From positions 508,933-572,932 of the forward strand of contig RHPI01001168.1 in NCBI GenBank assembly GCA_009103225.1: 64,000 bases of DNA, read 5' to 3'. The stretch's first letter is position 1. Each line of letters begins with the position of its first letter. The DNA is from Chlorokybus atmophyticus. Taxonomy: Eukaryota > Streptophyta > Chlorokybophyceae > Chlorokybales > Chlorokybaceae. The position numbers and the translations under genes are program-made. The notes under the pieces were generated by a model. That model searched no databases. It was not told where the DNA came from and worked only from the letters and a program-made list of their open reading frames with translations. Positions 1-11,898 of the stretch are shown here, one piece after another.

Positions 1-550
1 ACCTGACGCTAAGGTAAGGCACATAGACACGACGGCCACACGTACCCACGGTGAGCAAGGAGCAGACATGTTTCATGCAAATCCGCGAGGGCGAGATGCG
101 TGACCGTCGTGTGGACCACGTCGCGTCGGAGCCCGGGCGTGAGGCACGCCTACTGCTGCACATGACCGTCACGGCGCCACGCGAGCGACCAAGGAAAGAG
201 TGCGATAGGCGGCGCACGGCAAGCGGCGGAAGTATCAGGACCACCCGATCGATGACCGTATCTACCCACTGGCGGCCGAAACACACGGGACACTGGGGGC
301 CGATTTCATGCGGTGGTGGACCTGTCTGTACGGCGAACGCTGGTGGTGCGCGACTTGTCGTCAAGGCGTCTCGCCAGCGTTTTGGCGGTCTATTGACAGC
401 GGGTGGCATGCACCCTGCAACGAGCCTAGGCCCTAACCGTCATGGAGCGGGGAGCGGCGGCGGTGGCGACGGTATCAGGCGGGCGCCCGATGCAGGCGGC
501 GATAACAATCGAGGAAGACGCGGCGCTGGCAGCCGCGGCTTCTTAGGCTG
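1..550 (+). pseudogene. Decayed non-LTR retroelement tail (endonuclease-like end of a reverse transcriptase ORF)
   Basis: This GC-rich block differs from the AT-richer DNA that follows. Around 170-360, readable across two frames, are short peptides MTVTAPRE, then KRRKYQ and PLAAETHG, then a tryptophan-rich tail with a CATC cysteine pair. A threonine/valine strand, a lysine-tyrosine helix and a PLAxETHG motif resemble the C-terminal part of non-LTR retrotransposon ORFs. Frames shift between the motifs and a stop lies before KRRKYQ, so it is not functional. The 166-residue open frame across it has no convincing start and mixes both frames. Family assignment is inference. Confidence 0.35.
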
Positions 551-551
551 A

Positions 552-3453
552 TGTGCGTGTATTGGCTGTATGATGGTGTAGGTATGAATGCCTCGTACGC
601 CTCTGATTGTGGCCAAATTATTAGTAGAGCGTTATATAGTTGCAGCATGTTGCCTTGGGTTGCATGATAACAGTATTGATTACATCACAGTTACTGGCCA
701 ACCTAATGTCATACACCCTCGAGTTAGCTTTTTAAATTTAAATGAACCAAATTTTACTCATTTGATATTCAGAGTAGAAGTGGTTTGTGCTAGCATTATA
801 TCAGCTAACACATGTTCATGATTAGCTGATCTGATGCTATGAGTTATAGTAACCAATTATTATACACGGTAATGTTGCACTATCATGGTTGGTCGCAAGC
901 GTGCATGGCACAACATTGTATTCAATAACGTGCTATTGATGGCACGACCAGTTGATTAATTGACTTTACACATGCAATCATGTAATATAATGATATGCGG
1001 CATTGCTGCCGCATGTAAGTGTTTGCAACACTTAGCATTGTAGGCTTGCGTATAAAATTTACATAGTTGCGTGCAGATATCACCAAAAATTTGATGATTG
1101 GTAAAGTCTACACACTTGCAAACATTAGTTCAGTTGGTCACTGAAACATGTAAGCTTTGCTGTGAACAACTGAAGTGCATCAGCAAACATCACTTGCTCC
1201 AAAATTGCAACGAAACAATTGGACTGCCATCGTTTCGACATCAGTTTGCATTTGTAATATGCAACGACACTTATACAACCATAGCCAAGTGGACCAGCTG
1301 CTGCACAATCATTTCCAAGCTTCGGCTCCAATCATAGCCACTTGCAGACTGTGTACGTATGCGCGGGCACGCGTGCGGTGAGGTGCAGCAAGTAACATGC
1401 ATGCATGCACTCTTGGTGCAACAATGGGGTGTGCATTGCCTGCTTTTTGGGGAATTGCAATGGTGTGTGTTCGTAGTTATCTGCTTGCTTGCTTCTTGAC
1501 AAGCAGTAGACAGCGCGAATGTCCCTGTGCTTGTGCGCGCACAAAGTGCAAGTTGCGTGCATGCAAACTTGCGTGCATTCGTGTGCAGCTGGTAGCAGAA
1601 GACGTGTGGACTTGTGCGTGGACATGCGCATTCATGTGTCCATGCCAGCACCATTCACATGCACCAACCAAGCAGTAGCAGCTACTGCTGCATAGTTGGT
1701 GCCTGTGTGTGCGCGTGTGCACGTGCCACTGTACGCACATGTGTATCGTTGCCAGTCATGACAGCAGCTACTGCTGCCATGACTGCAATGTTCGTGCGTG
1801 TGTCCTAGCCAGATGCTGCTACCGCATGGTTGGGTGTGCATGTGTGCACATATGTGTGCGCATATGCGTGTGCGTGTTGTTGTCAGGATGAGGTCCTTAG
1901 GTGCAAGCATGCGCGCCTGCAACGCACACATCAGGCGGTTTTTGCGTGCGAGTTTGATGTGCAGGGAGGCGGGGGAGAGCCACCTCTCTCATTACTGGTA
2001 CAGCCAGCGTGTATTCATGCTATGTAGCGCACTGCATGCCTACTCCACACCACAACACACAGCATGCAACTACACTACACGGGGTAGAGGGCAGGCGCTG
2101 CCTGTGTGCATTTGTGTGAACACACATACACGAATGCGCACCAATCCAGCAGTAGCAACAGCAGCTGCTGCAGCTGCTGTTGCCACTGCTAGAATAGTGC
2201 GCATGCTGCTGGCAAGGATACGCACGCACGCACGCACGCACCCACGGTAATGCACTACTAATACGCATGTATGCATGCTTAACGGGGAGGTCTATACTAG
2301 TGTAGTGTAGTGAGGTTGGAACAAACAGTGTGCATAGCCCGGTGGTTGTGTTGCGATATGCTTTGCATGCTGTTTGGCATGCGTTTGAGTGATGTCATGC
2401 ATGTCTACAACTGCTGGCTGCATATCCTGTACGCATGCACGAACGCACATGCAGTAGCAAAGGCTGCAGTTGCTACTGCACACATGCACACGCACATACA
2501 ACAGAACAGCAACTGCAATGACAACAGTTCACGTTCAACAGCCAGTCACGCGCTGCCGGCCGACTTCGCTACCTTTGCGCCACCATTGCAGGCGCTCGGG
2601 CCTCAAGCAACAACCGCTGCTTCCTGCCGCCTGACCTAGTCCGCCCTGACTTGATTTAGATGCTGCTACTACACGAGATACACTCAATCTGGATATCAGT
2701 AATCCATTAACCACAGTGTTGCTGCTCATGGCAACACCATGTCGCAATCTTTATCACGACTTACTACGCAACCACTTCAAAAGTCAACAGTATCACTGGG
2801 GCTGGCGTGACATAGGGGATTCATGCAAGCAACCAACAACATGAAAGCAGCACCATGCAGGAGCCCAACGTGTGCGGTTTTTCTTTCTCTACAGTCACTG
2901 TTGAGCAGGCAAGCCCTAGTCACAGGACCATATCTGCCGCAAGCATGCATATCTCCATATCACCCTTACTTGATCAGCACAACCACACGAACGCCAAAAG
3001 AAACTGCAGTAGCACGCGGTCAGCTGACCCAAAGCTATGCCTATGGTTGAACCAACTCTTATGACCATTGATACACACGCATTCAGGTCACTCCAGCACA
3101 TGCTCCCGGAGCACAACAACAAGTGCACACATGCAATGGAATTCCTGAACACTCCTCAGGGGACTGCTAGTTGAGACAACATGCTCCTTTGCTTGTCCTC
3201 GCCTATGCTTGACCTGAACTCCGATCGCTGTCGAGCAGGCGCAGATTGCTCACTACTGGCTAATAAGCTCAGTACCAAGTGCAAAGGCAGTGTGGTCGCA
3301 TATGCAAGCCTGCATGATGAGCACAGCAGATTGAAGAATAAACCGCTACCAATGCACGCATGCATAACCACTGCACTGTTCACAATCTCAACACATTCCG
3401 CAAGGTTTAACAACCAGAAGTTGTAGCAGTGTGAACCAACCACTTGACAATCT
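552..3453. other. Repeat-rich intergenic DNA, no gene recognised
   Basis: No coding exon is convincing here. 560-1380 is AT-rich unique sequence. 1380-2500 is dominated by TG/CA and TGCATGCA repeats with several CAG/CTG palindromes (listed separately). 2500-3450 has short open frames without recognisable domains. Confidence 0.5.
1661..2484. repeat. Series of four CAG/CTG-core palindromes
   Basis: Inverted repeats lie at about 1661-1702, 1754-1784, 2137-2203 and 2447-2484. Each has a GCAGTAGCA / TGCTACTGC type core and arms extending into flanking CA/TG sequence. The third has arms of roughly 30 bp around a CAGCTGCTG centre. They are separated by TGCATGCA and GTGTGCG runs. Confidence 0.65.
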
Positions 3454-4734
3454 TCAAGACCAGTCCAGCCAGCGGTCATCGTCCGCGCCTGTCTGTCCCC
3501 ATCCACTGATGTCGTTCTCAACATCAACAGCCTTTACTGGTACGGAAGCCGTGGCAGTCCTCGGTTGAGCGCTTAGTGGCCTCTTTGTTGTTGGCAGCGG
3601 TGGCCTGGGCACGGGCGAGGCCGTGCGTGGCCGCTGCGCTGAGGAGGGCGGGACGCGTGTCACTAGACTCTTGCTGCTGGCAAGCTGAATTGGCATCTGC
3701 ACCGCCTGCACCCCGCAGACAACGTTCAGAACGCCTTGCTGCTGTGCCTGTAGTGATTGCGCTGGCTGTTGCTGCGGCTGGTGCTGCTGTAGTAGTTGTT
3801 GTTGTGGTGGCAGTGACTCTTGTCGCTGCGGCGTCAACGGTCGCTGCTGTTGCAGAAATGCCTGTGCTGGTTGCGGTTGAGCTTGTTGTTGTGGGTATGC
3901 ACGCGCGTATGGATGGGCCTGCACTTGCGCTTGTGCTAATGCATGCACCTGTGACACCTGCGACTGTGCGTGCGTGTCCAACGCACCAACTGCACCACAG
4001 CTGTAGCCTCCTACTTCGTGGGACAGCTGGCTAATGCCTGCTTGCTGCGCTGGTAACCTGGCGAGCCAACTGGCAACCGCAACAGGGGCCTTCATGACGG
4101 AGGGCTCGGCGGACTGTGGTCTAGGCCGAATAAATGTCATGTTGTTTTGTTGCAGAACAGCAGGGCGCAAGTGTTCAATCACCGTTGATCGCCGTTGATG
4201 AATGATGGCAGCGGCGCTATGGGGTCGTTGCGGCAGCTTTGACGTGCTCGATGTTGAGCTTGTTGACACTGTTGTCTCAGCAAGACTCGAGTGTCTGCTT
4301 GCACTACTTGCACTGTGGGGCCTTTGCAACTTGTTGGGACCTGGACGTGTTCCCGGACTAGAAACTGAACCCCATATTTGCTTGTCAGATTGGGGCGCCT
4401 CAAAGCTCTGCCCAACAACAAACAGCACTGGCGGCTTGTTCTTCCACAGATGATGCTGGTGCTTGCTACTTGAAGCCAACTTACAAGCACACGTGGAAAT
4501 AATCAGTACACACATACCCGTGCGGCCATGTGCAGGCGCATGCACTCCGCTCAGCCACACCTGTGTGCAGGAGAACGATGGGGAAAGGGACGGAGGTGAA
4601 AAGGAAGAGATGGAGGATGTTAGCGAAGAAGTGCGGTTGGATAGCTGTTGGTCGCCAAGAGAAAGGGAACGCACTCGCAATGACAGCGCTGCACCCAGGG
4701 CCACCTCGGAGGCTTGCGGCCTTACATCCGTCAT
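3454..4734 (-). CDS. Low-complexity protein with repeated RPxSA/RPxTA motifs
   Basis: Two exons: 4734-4561 starting MTDVRPQ, and 4407-3454. The intron (4560-4408) has a GT donor, an AG acceptor and matching phase 0, giving about 375 residues. The intron is itself open and a multiple of three, so retention is possible. The protein is rich in Ser, Gln and Pro. The core motif recurs five times: QRPHSASS, QRPHSAAA, RPQSAEP, RPRTASP, KRPLSAQP. A glutamine-rich stretch follows and the tail ends in an acidic tryptophan motif (DDDRWLDWS). No catalytic domain is visible. RPxSA repeats occur in some cytoskeletal and ciliary proteins, but function here is unknown. Confidence 0.55.
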   Translation of the reverse strand: MTDVRPQASEVALGAALSLRVRSLSLGDQQLSNRTSSLTSSISSFSPPSLSPSFSCTQVWLSGVHAPAHGRTGMCVLIISTCACKLASSSKHQHHLWKNKPPVLFVVGQSFEAPQSDKQIWGSVSSPGTRPGPNKLQRPHSASSASRHSSLAETTVSTSSTSSTSKLPQRPHSAAAIIHQRRSTVIEHLRPAVLQQNNMTFIRPRPQSAEPSVMKAPVAVASWLARLPAQQAGISQLSHEVGGYSCGAVGALDTHAQSQVSQVHALAQAQVQAHPYARAYPQQQAQPQPAQAFLQQQRPLTPQRQESLPPQQQLLQQHQPQQQPAQSLQAQQQGVLNVVCGVQAVQMPIQLASSKSLVTRVPPSSAQRPRTASPVPRPPLPTTKRPLSAQPRTATASVPVKAVDVENDISGWGQTGADDDRWLDWS

Positions 4735-7002
4735 GGCATGTTCCTGTGTGTGTGCATGCGCGCGCGCTTGTGTGTAACTTACAACGCTGAACAACACTCA
4801 ATCCTTTTCCTATAACGCACCAGGACCAAACTTTTCACCAAGCCACAATAACAATGTATGCAACGACGCGGACATGCATGGCAGCTGCTTACCCTACTTG
4901 CTCGCGTTGTTGTGGCCGAAAGTGGCCGCAGAGCGCGCATTACATGCGCCTGCTAAAACAGGTTACAATCAGCACAATATCCTGTGGTATGGCCAGCCAG
5001 CCAGCCAGCCAGCACTGCATGCACGTGTTAACGCACATGTGTGCCCGAATCCAGGAGAGGAGACAACTGCTTGACGGCAATGCCACCTCCCTCCTTCTCT
5101 TCTGCCTCTTTCTGGTCCTCCTCCTCCTCTTCCTCAACGAGGCCAACCACACGCTTGCCATGTGGTTGGTAACTGCTGCTATGGTAGATGCGGTATGGTG
5201 AAACCCACGCCCTTGGCCTGGCCCTTGGCCTGGTCCGAGCTGATTCTGCGCGCCTGCGCTGGGGCTGCGAGGTGGAGTCAGCGGCAGCTTCCACCATCTG
5301 GGTACAACTCCTGAGTCAGTAAAGTGAATGAAGCTGTGCTACTGACACAGGCACTTGAAGAATCTCAGAACAAAACTGATGATGTCTAGTATGCAGCATG
5401 GCCACACAACGTATTGACTTTGTGGCAAGCACTGTTATTGTGTGAGAACTTAGGAGCACTGTGGTTGCGTGTCACTTGCTGATGATCAACAAGTTATGCT
5501 CTGCAATCCAAGTTAGGAGCTACATTGGTATGTCCATGGCAGATCAACGTGCTAATATGAGAACTGACCACTCTCCAGTGCTCCTTCCAAGTGGACCGTG
5601 TGCATTGTGGCCGCAAGCAATCCTCTCACCTGCACACAAGCATATGCTACTCGATGCATACTCCTTGTATCGTGCCACTGACCAAGAGCAGCAGCAGCAG
5701 GCGCAGGCAGCAGTTGCTTTCAATGCAGTAGCAATAGCAGCAGCTACAGCTCTTGCAGCAAAAGTTGAAGCCACTAGGACATGTGCTGCCTTTACTGCTG
5801 TAACAGCTGCTGCTGCTGTGGTTGAAGCTTTCAGTTACTGTAGCAATGACAGCTGGACCAGCAGGGGCTGTACTACAGCCGCCTTTAACACCACATCACA
5901 CCAACCAGCAGCAAGCTGCTAGGACATGCACTGTACTGCTTCTACTGCCAATGCTGTACTGGTTGCTAGTGCTGCTGCTACTGCTGCGGGTCGGTGGCTT
6001 GATGGTGTTGAAAGCAGTTGTAGCACAGCCCCTGCTAGTTCAGCTACTACTGGCACCACTAACGCTGAAAGCAGCAGCAGCAATAGCAGCAACCGCAGCA
6101 CCTGCTGCTGCTGCTGCTGCTGCTGTTACTATTGCTGTTTCTATCATTATTCCGGCAGCATTACTGCTCCCGCGAGTGCTTGAGGCACGAACACACAGAA
6201 ATGGAATGTTTGCACCACTTGTTGCTACTATCGCAACCAAGTCAAGGAAGGAAACCTGCTAGCAAGTTTGTAACGCTACCATCATAACAAATGAATAGAC
6301 AATGTACAATGCACAATATGACAACTTATCATTGATACGGGTTGTTCAGGACTGACTTTGTTGCAACAACGACTTACCGAGGGTGATCTGACACCTTCAG
6401 CCTTGCACTCTTTTCCAACTCCACCATTGCATCCAATCCCATACCCAGAGTCACGGGAACACACATTTGATCATCACACACAACTACTCTGCATATATAG
6501 TTTCTCTGCCTACACACTACATGTTTGCGCCGATGGATCAGCTATCAAAGCGCCTCGCAGCGGTAACCACCAAACTAGAAGACCATCGCTGTCGTCATCA
6601 TCTACAACATCCTCCAACAATGATAAGGATTTGCAGGCAGGTACAGGCACTGCGAGGCAGGTGTTGATAGCCGTGGTGTTGACGCAATGGTGAACAACAT
6701 CGACAGCACTACAGCAGAGTTTAATTCCGTCGAGTGAAACGGCAAACCATAAACGGCGGTACTCAATGGCTGCGGTAATCGTTTGCCGTTCATGTCGGAC
6801 AAACCCTAAACAGGCGGCAATGTTGTTGCCGGTGTCGCTGGTCTCTGGGGTTGGCGGGGCTGCTGCCTCGGTTTGGCTGAAAGAGGAGCTGCGCATTGCA
6901 AGGACTTGGTGAATTTGCCACGGTTACAGCGCTGTGTTACGGCTGATGCCAACTGCTGTTTGAGGACCACTCTGCTGCAGCTGCCCGAAGTGCTTCCCAA
7001 CC
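4735..7002. other. Intergenic DNA with CAG/GCT repeats, no gene recognised
   Basis: The sequence contains CCAGCCAGCCAG (about 4990), pyrimidine-rich DNA (about 5085-5140) and the GCA/GCT block at 5686-6175. Alanine- or cysteine-rich open frames over that block are by-products of the repeat. A minus-strand frame at 6500-6900 was not recognised. Confidence 0.4.
5686..6175. repeat. Imperfect GCA/GCT (CAG/CTG) trinucleotide-rich block
   Basis: Long stretches of GCAGCA and GCTGCT occur on both strands, with the purest run (about eight CTG units) near 6101-6125. Every frame gives poly-Ala, poly-Cys, poly-Ser or poly-Leu, typical of non-coding trinucleotide expansion. Confidence 0.6.
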
Positions 7003-8079
7003 ATGGCGTCTGGCGCCCGGGGAAGCTCGCGCAAGTGGGGTGTTGACTTTGCGGGGGAGGGCGCTGGGTTTACAGGCAGAGCGCCCAATGACCCGCCGGG
7101 CTACGGCAGGGGAGGGGAACAGGCAAGTGGGCAAGGGTCTTGTTACTACTTTTACCGTCATTATTAGCATGACACTCTGGTAGTAGTCGTTGCGTCAACC
7201 CATTCCGCACATGAGTCACAGGGAATGCATGCTCTGCCCACTGCTGAAGGTGGTTTCAACGACGTTGCTGACATTGCATGCCTGCACAAGGGCTGTTCAA
7301 GTAGTTTGGGTGTCTTTGCTACATTGTCATGATATAACATGCTTGCAGGATGCGGAAAGCAGCACATCAACAAAGAGAAAAGACGCTGAGGTTACGATGA
7401 AGCAGAAGGTAGCTTAGTGTTACTTTGCAACCAGCCTGCAATGCACTGTCGCATGTGGATGCTGCGCAAACCAACTGATAAAGCGCGTTCGTTTACAGAA
7501 AGCTTGGGAGGCAGCTACTGCTCCTATGAAGCAGATACTTATGATGGGTTTCATGATGTGGATGGCTGGCAGCACAGTCCACATATTCAGCATTATGATC
7601 ACAGCTACCGCCATATGGCAGCCCCTTCAAGCTATACGAGGAGCCCCTGCTTGTGAGCTCTTGCGCTGAGATGTAGTGGACTGCATTGCCATGGACTGAC
7701 TTTGGTGTGGCGTGCTCAGTGTTCAAGAGGTTCAAAGATCCCAAAGTGGATACCTTTTCCTGCCAAGCAGTGTACATTCTTTGCAACCTTGCAGCATGTG
7801 GCATTGGCTTGTTCAAGGTGAGGTTCTTGTTCAACCTGTTTAGGCATGTGGCATTGTTGTCCTGTTGTGCTAGTCTCTTGATCTAACTATGGCATTATTG
7901 TGCAGCTCAATACGCTAGGGCTACTACCAACCAGTGCATCTGATTGGATATCAGACGCCGTCCCGCAGGCAAGTTGGCATGACGCATTGATTTTGGAAAC
8001 AACAATCAGGTTTCGTAACAATGCCAATATGCAGGCACTGGAGATCTCTGGTGGAGGGATTCCTCTTTCTCTGCATTGA
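7003..8079 (+). CDS. EMC4: ER membrane protein complex subunit 4 (EMC4)
   Basis: Six exons: 7003-7122, 7349-7408, 7499-7652, 7720-7817, 7906-7968, 8035-8079. They join in frame to a protein of about 179 residues, the usual EMC4 length. EMC4 is part of the ER membrane complex that inserts tail-anchored and multipass proteins. Family features seen in order: N-terminal SRKWGVDF and PNDPPGYGR; a charged KRKDAE stretch; KKAWEAATAP then the first hydrophobic segment with MMWMAGSTVHIFS; the IWQPLQAI loop; the second segment AVYILCNLAACGIGLFK; LNTLGLLPTSASDW; and the conserved C-terminus EISGGGIPL. All phases match. Introns 1 and 5 need GC donors (CAG|GCAAGT both times), while introns 2-4 are GT-AG. 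Confidence 0.9.
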
Positions 8080-10674
8080 GGTGTTGCTTGGTTGTGCAGG
8101 CTTCGAGTAGGAGTAGATTGGTTGCAAAGCATGTTGCTGCTCAATTACAGTGCGCCTAGATGGTCTCTGTAGTGTGCTTGTCATCAGTGCCTTTCGATGG
8201 GGTCAGTGACGCATCGCGGTTGATATTGAACATGTGCGCATTGGTTTGACGAACACCAGTTTGCGACATTATACCTGCGCATATGAGAGGAGGCGTTCTG
8301 CATGCTGGCGCAAAGTGCTGTGAGAAAACCTTCCGTGTGTTTGCCACCACATGGTTGCCAAAAACTGTCAACTAATTCTTCTTGAGATTGTACAAACAAT
8401 GCGCAACAGTATTCCTCATGACTTGTGTCATGCACAACATGCAAGCATATGAACATCACACATGCACCGTGTGGCGCTGCGTGGTGTGGTGCTGTGGTCT
8501 TAACGCTGCTTCGTAAGTCACGCACGTGTTGCTGAGGGGCCCAGCGCACTGCTATTCTTTACTTGTTTGCTGCCTGACTAACTTGTCCAATGTGTGCACC
8601 ATCACCTTCACCCAACCCCCGTCTACCTCACCAACCACTGCCTTTGTTGCTTGTATAGGCTTTCCGACAGATCAAAGTGCATGCACACGCACACACAGCA
8701 AGCCAAGAGCAGGCAGAACAGGGTGAGCAATGGATTCAAGCGGGGGCTTCACCAAGACAACTTAGCTATGTGCAAGTAGCTAAGTGCAATGCAAGGGGCG
8801 GGCAGGCAGGCAGGCAGGCAAAGCAGGGTAGTAAAAAAGCAGCAAGCAGACCTGTGCAACAGGTGCTTGTATATATCTGTGCGCTCGATAAGCAGCAACA
8901 GCAACAGCAAGGGGACAATTGCAACAACGCGCACAACAACCACCCTTCTCCTACCCACCCTACCCTTACACCACTACATAAGGGCCACGGCAATGGGGTA
9001 AAAAAGGCAAAGCAATAACCATGCGACTATGTGCAGCAGCGGGCGGGGTGGCAGTAGTTGATGATACCTGCAGGGGAGGGAGCACCCAGTGGTTACTTTT
9101 ACGCCCCTCTTCGCCCCATTGTGGCCCCTAGCAACCACAACCACGACCACGGCGCTAGCGTTACTACGACAGTTCTGAGTTCTCAGCTGCCATCAGCTCA
9201 AACGTCTTAGCCACAGTATCGTTGACAAACATACACCTATAAGGGGTGTTAAGTAAACACCCTTGCATTAGTACATTGCATCGCATGAGAACGTACGGAT
9301 GCGGCATGCACGGTGGGGACGTTGCTGGCGATGCCGTGCGGAAGCCATTGGCAGTGTTGAATGCTTCATGATGTTGCAGCACGGTTGCAGTCAATGTATC
9401 CGCCAAGCAGTACGTGGCTATCTGCAATTCAGCTCGCAACAATGTTACATAGAACTTTCTGCAAATCACTGCAATTGTTTTAATTTCAAACACCCCCGCC
9501 GCCTCATCCACTTGCGTGTACAACACAAACCCACGCTGCAACTCATGCAGTTGCTGGTGATCATCTGACGCTGGTTGACCAGCCACAGGTGGCATCACCT
9601 AATTGTATGTATGCGTATACCATGTGTAATTAGACGTGCTTTGCAGTCATATTATGCTCCTTGCGTATAAACCGCATTGTATACTTACTTTGTGCACACC
9701 AGGCACTCACCCTCATATGCACTTAACTACCGGGCTATACTACTACATCATCTGAATTATTACCTAAATCACCACCCCGTTAGTCCTGCAAGCATGCATG
9801 CATGCATGCATAGGCTGTCCTTGTATGGCAAATGCAAAGCACAAAAATGCAGCAATTGAGCACGCAGTAGCACAGCAGAAACAACTCGAATAGAGTGAAA
9901 TGCAGTGCAGTGCTGTAGAACAAAACACGCACTCACGCACCCACGCACGTAGACACAGATAGCTCCCAGAACTGCATGCATGCATAGCCTATTAATTAAA
10001 TGCATGCTTCACAATGTATTCACCTGCCCACACGGGCGAGTGCTGCTCTTGTTCTGCCTGCCCTGTGCATCCTGACTAAATCACCTGTTCAGAAGCTGCC
10101 TGTTTAATGGATGATGCTCACATGTGCCCCATGGGCCACGGGCCGTGGCATTGACTGCAAAACGTGGCATATGCACACTATCATGCCAGCAACATTCTGC
10201 GCACGCGTGATCAATTGTGCACTTATTGTGGAAATGGAAGTTGCCTGCACAATAGCAATGCCCCATGACCTGGTATTGCGTAAATAATTGGCAAACATGG
10301 TGTGAGTCACTTGCACAAGTCGTAAACATCACCAAAACCACTGATTCATTGTGCACACAGCTGTGTGCACAAATGCACAACAGCAGCTCGCATATCCTGT
10401 ACAAAGCCACATAAAAACAATGTACTTAATACAGTATGTGGATCTGTACTTTACGAGTCCTGCCAGTCTACCTGCATGTCTATGCCAATGCTACGACTTC
10501 CTCCCTGTACGCGCATTGGTTTGCAGGCTGTGACATGATTGCCACGGCAAGCATTAATAATGACACTACAAAGAATGGGGTGCAGTGCACCTGACCAGAC
10601 TTGCCTGGTGCAGTCCTGCTTGTTGCACGCAGTGAAAGTCAAAACTGTGCAACCAGTGCAGGGGCCCATGCTGG
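8080..10674. other. Intergenic DNA, no gene recognised
   Basis: A minus-strand open frame of about 145 residues (9598-9164) has protein-like composition but matched no family I know, and its start is unclear. Repeats include GGCAGGCAGGCA (about 8805), CAACAGCAACAGCAA (about 8895) and TGCATGCATGCA (about 9790 and 9975). I see no other signal. Confidence 0.35.
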
Positions 10675-11898
10675 CTACAAGTCGGCATACTTGCATGGGT
10701 CAACAGCAGCTCCTCCCGGACTGCGAATCTCCCAATGCAAATGCGGACCAGTAGCCCTGCCAGTCTCGCCAACAAGAGAAATGCAGTCTCCTCGCTTGAC
10801 TCTCTCTCCCTCCTTGACCAAGATTTCACTGTTGTGGCCATACAGAGTGCGCCAGCCGTCCGCATGCGTGATCTGCACATACACGGCGACGTCAGCACTA
10901 CTGTGTTAAAGCTCAAGGTGTTAATAGCAAACAGTGAAAAATAATTGCATACCTCCACAAGGTTGCCGAAGCCGCTGACCTCCCAGCCAGACCAGGTGAC
11001 CTCGCCATCGTCAGCAGCCATCACAGGAGCGCCTGTGGGTGCCGCAAGGTCTACACCATTGTGAAACTTGCCCCAGCGAGGCCCATACAGCGAGCTGATG
11101 TCCCAGTGCTTTTCCACAGGCTTGATGAAGCCGCTCCAGCCAGGTGCAGCTTCCTGTGCAACAAAAGCACAGCAAACATCAACACATGCCTCAAAACAAC
11201 AAGACCGGCCAAGCACAAGGAGAAGGACAGGAACTAAGTTGTGACCGTCAATGTGCATTTTGTACCTGTGCTGCTATTTTGGCTGTGTACAAGGCAGCCT
11301 CGCGGTAGTTCCACTCAGACTCATAGTATGATACCGAAGTGCTTGCAAGTGGAGCCAGGCGCTTGGCTTTGTAGGTGGTTTGCGGCGGCAGCAGCTTGCG
11401 TCCAGCCTTCTGGATCTGTACGGCGAGGTGCGCGAGTGTCTTGTTGTTCCACACCGCAAGGTGTACTTGGCGAAAAGACTGCTCCAAGTTGGCTTGAACC
11501 CAAGCCACAGGATCTGCCCGCCCCGCGGTGGTGGGCGTCACTGGCGACTGGTCGCCGCAACAGCAGCCTGCTCCGTGGGGCTTGTTGTGCACCATTGTGG
11601 CCTCTGAGTCTGCACGACATAAGCAAGAAGGCAGAAACACAGCGTAAGCGTCAAGCCAGCAGCAATGCGCACGCATAAGCATTGTCAGGACACATAATGT
11701 GCTTACAGTTGGGAAAGCGAGCAACTTCGCGAGCGAGAGCCGGGCAGCAAAAGCGGTCGAGCTCTCAACGACCAACACCGGCGCCGCTACCTCCTTCCAC
11801 AACAGCTCTCCCCTTGGCCTGCTCTGCCCTGTAGCCAAGCAGCTACTGCGGCGGCGGGTGGCTAAGCCAAAAAACAAGCTGCTACTACTTCGTCGCAA
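10675..11898 (-). CDS. Plastid-type M23 family metallopeptidase (LytM/lysostaphin fold)
   Basis: Exons run 11898 to about 11708, about 11609-11266, 11153-10953 and 10872-10675. The last three junctions are GT-AG with matching phases. The first intron's phases do not match cleanly and the frame is open through it, so the N-terminus is uncertain. The catalytic domain shows the first zinc motif HNGVD in exon 3, then GNLVE|ITHADGWRTLYGH across the exon 3-4 junction, and the second motif HLHWEIR. M23 enzymes are zinc endopeptidases that cut peptidoglycan cross-links; in algae they are usually of cyanobacterial ancestry. The N-terminus is rich in Arg, Ser and Ala, consistent with a transit peptide. 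Target and role are inferred. Confidence 0.82.

Noticed and set aside
51-551. 166-codon plus-strand open frame at the window start
   Set aside because: It has no credible start and mixes two frames of the retroelement tail.
1477-2250. His/Cys/Ala-rich open frames that look like metal-binding proteins
   Set aside because: They translate TGCATG, GTGTGC and CAGCAG repeats; composition follows the repeat.
3576-4034. Plus-strand Ala/Val-rich frame of 152 codons
   Set aside because: Antisense shadow of the minus-strand RPxSA-repeat gene.
5461-6262. Poly-Ala/Leu/Cys open frames of 60-153 codons
   Set aside because: All frames of the GCA/GCT repeat are open; no domain, start context or splice support.
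9164-9598. 145-codon minus-strand frame
   Set aside because: Protein-like composition but no domain, no clear start and no splice partner; not strong enough to call a gene.
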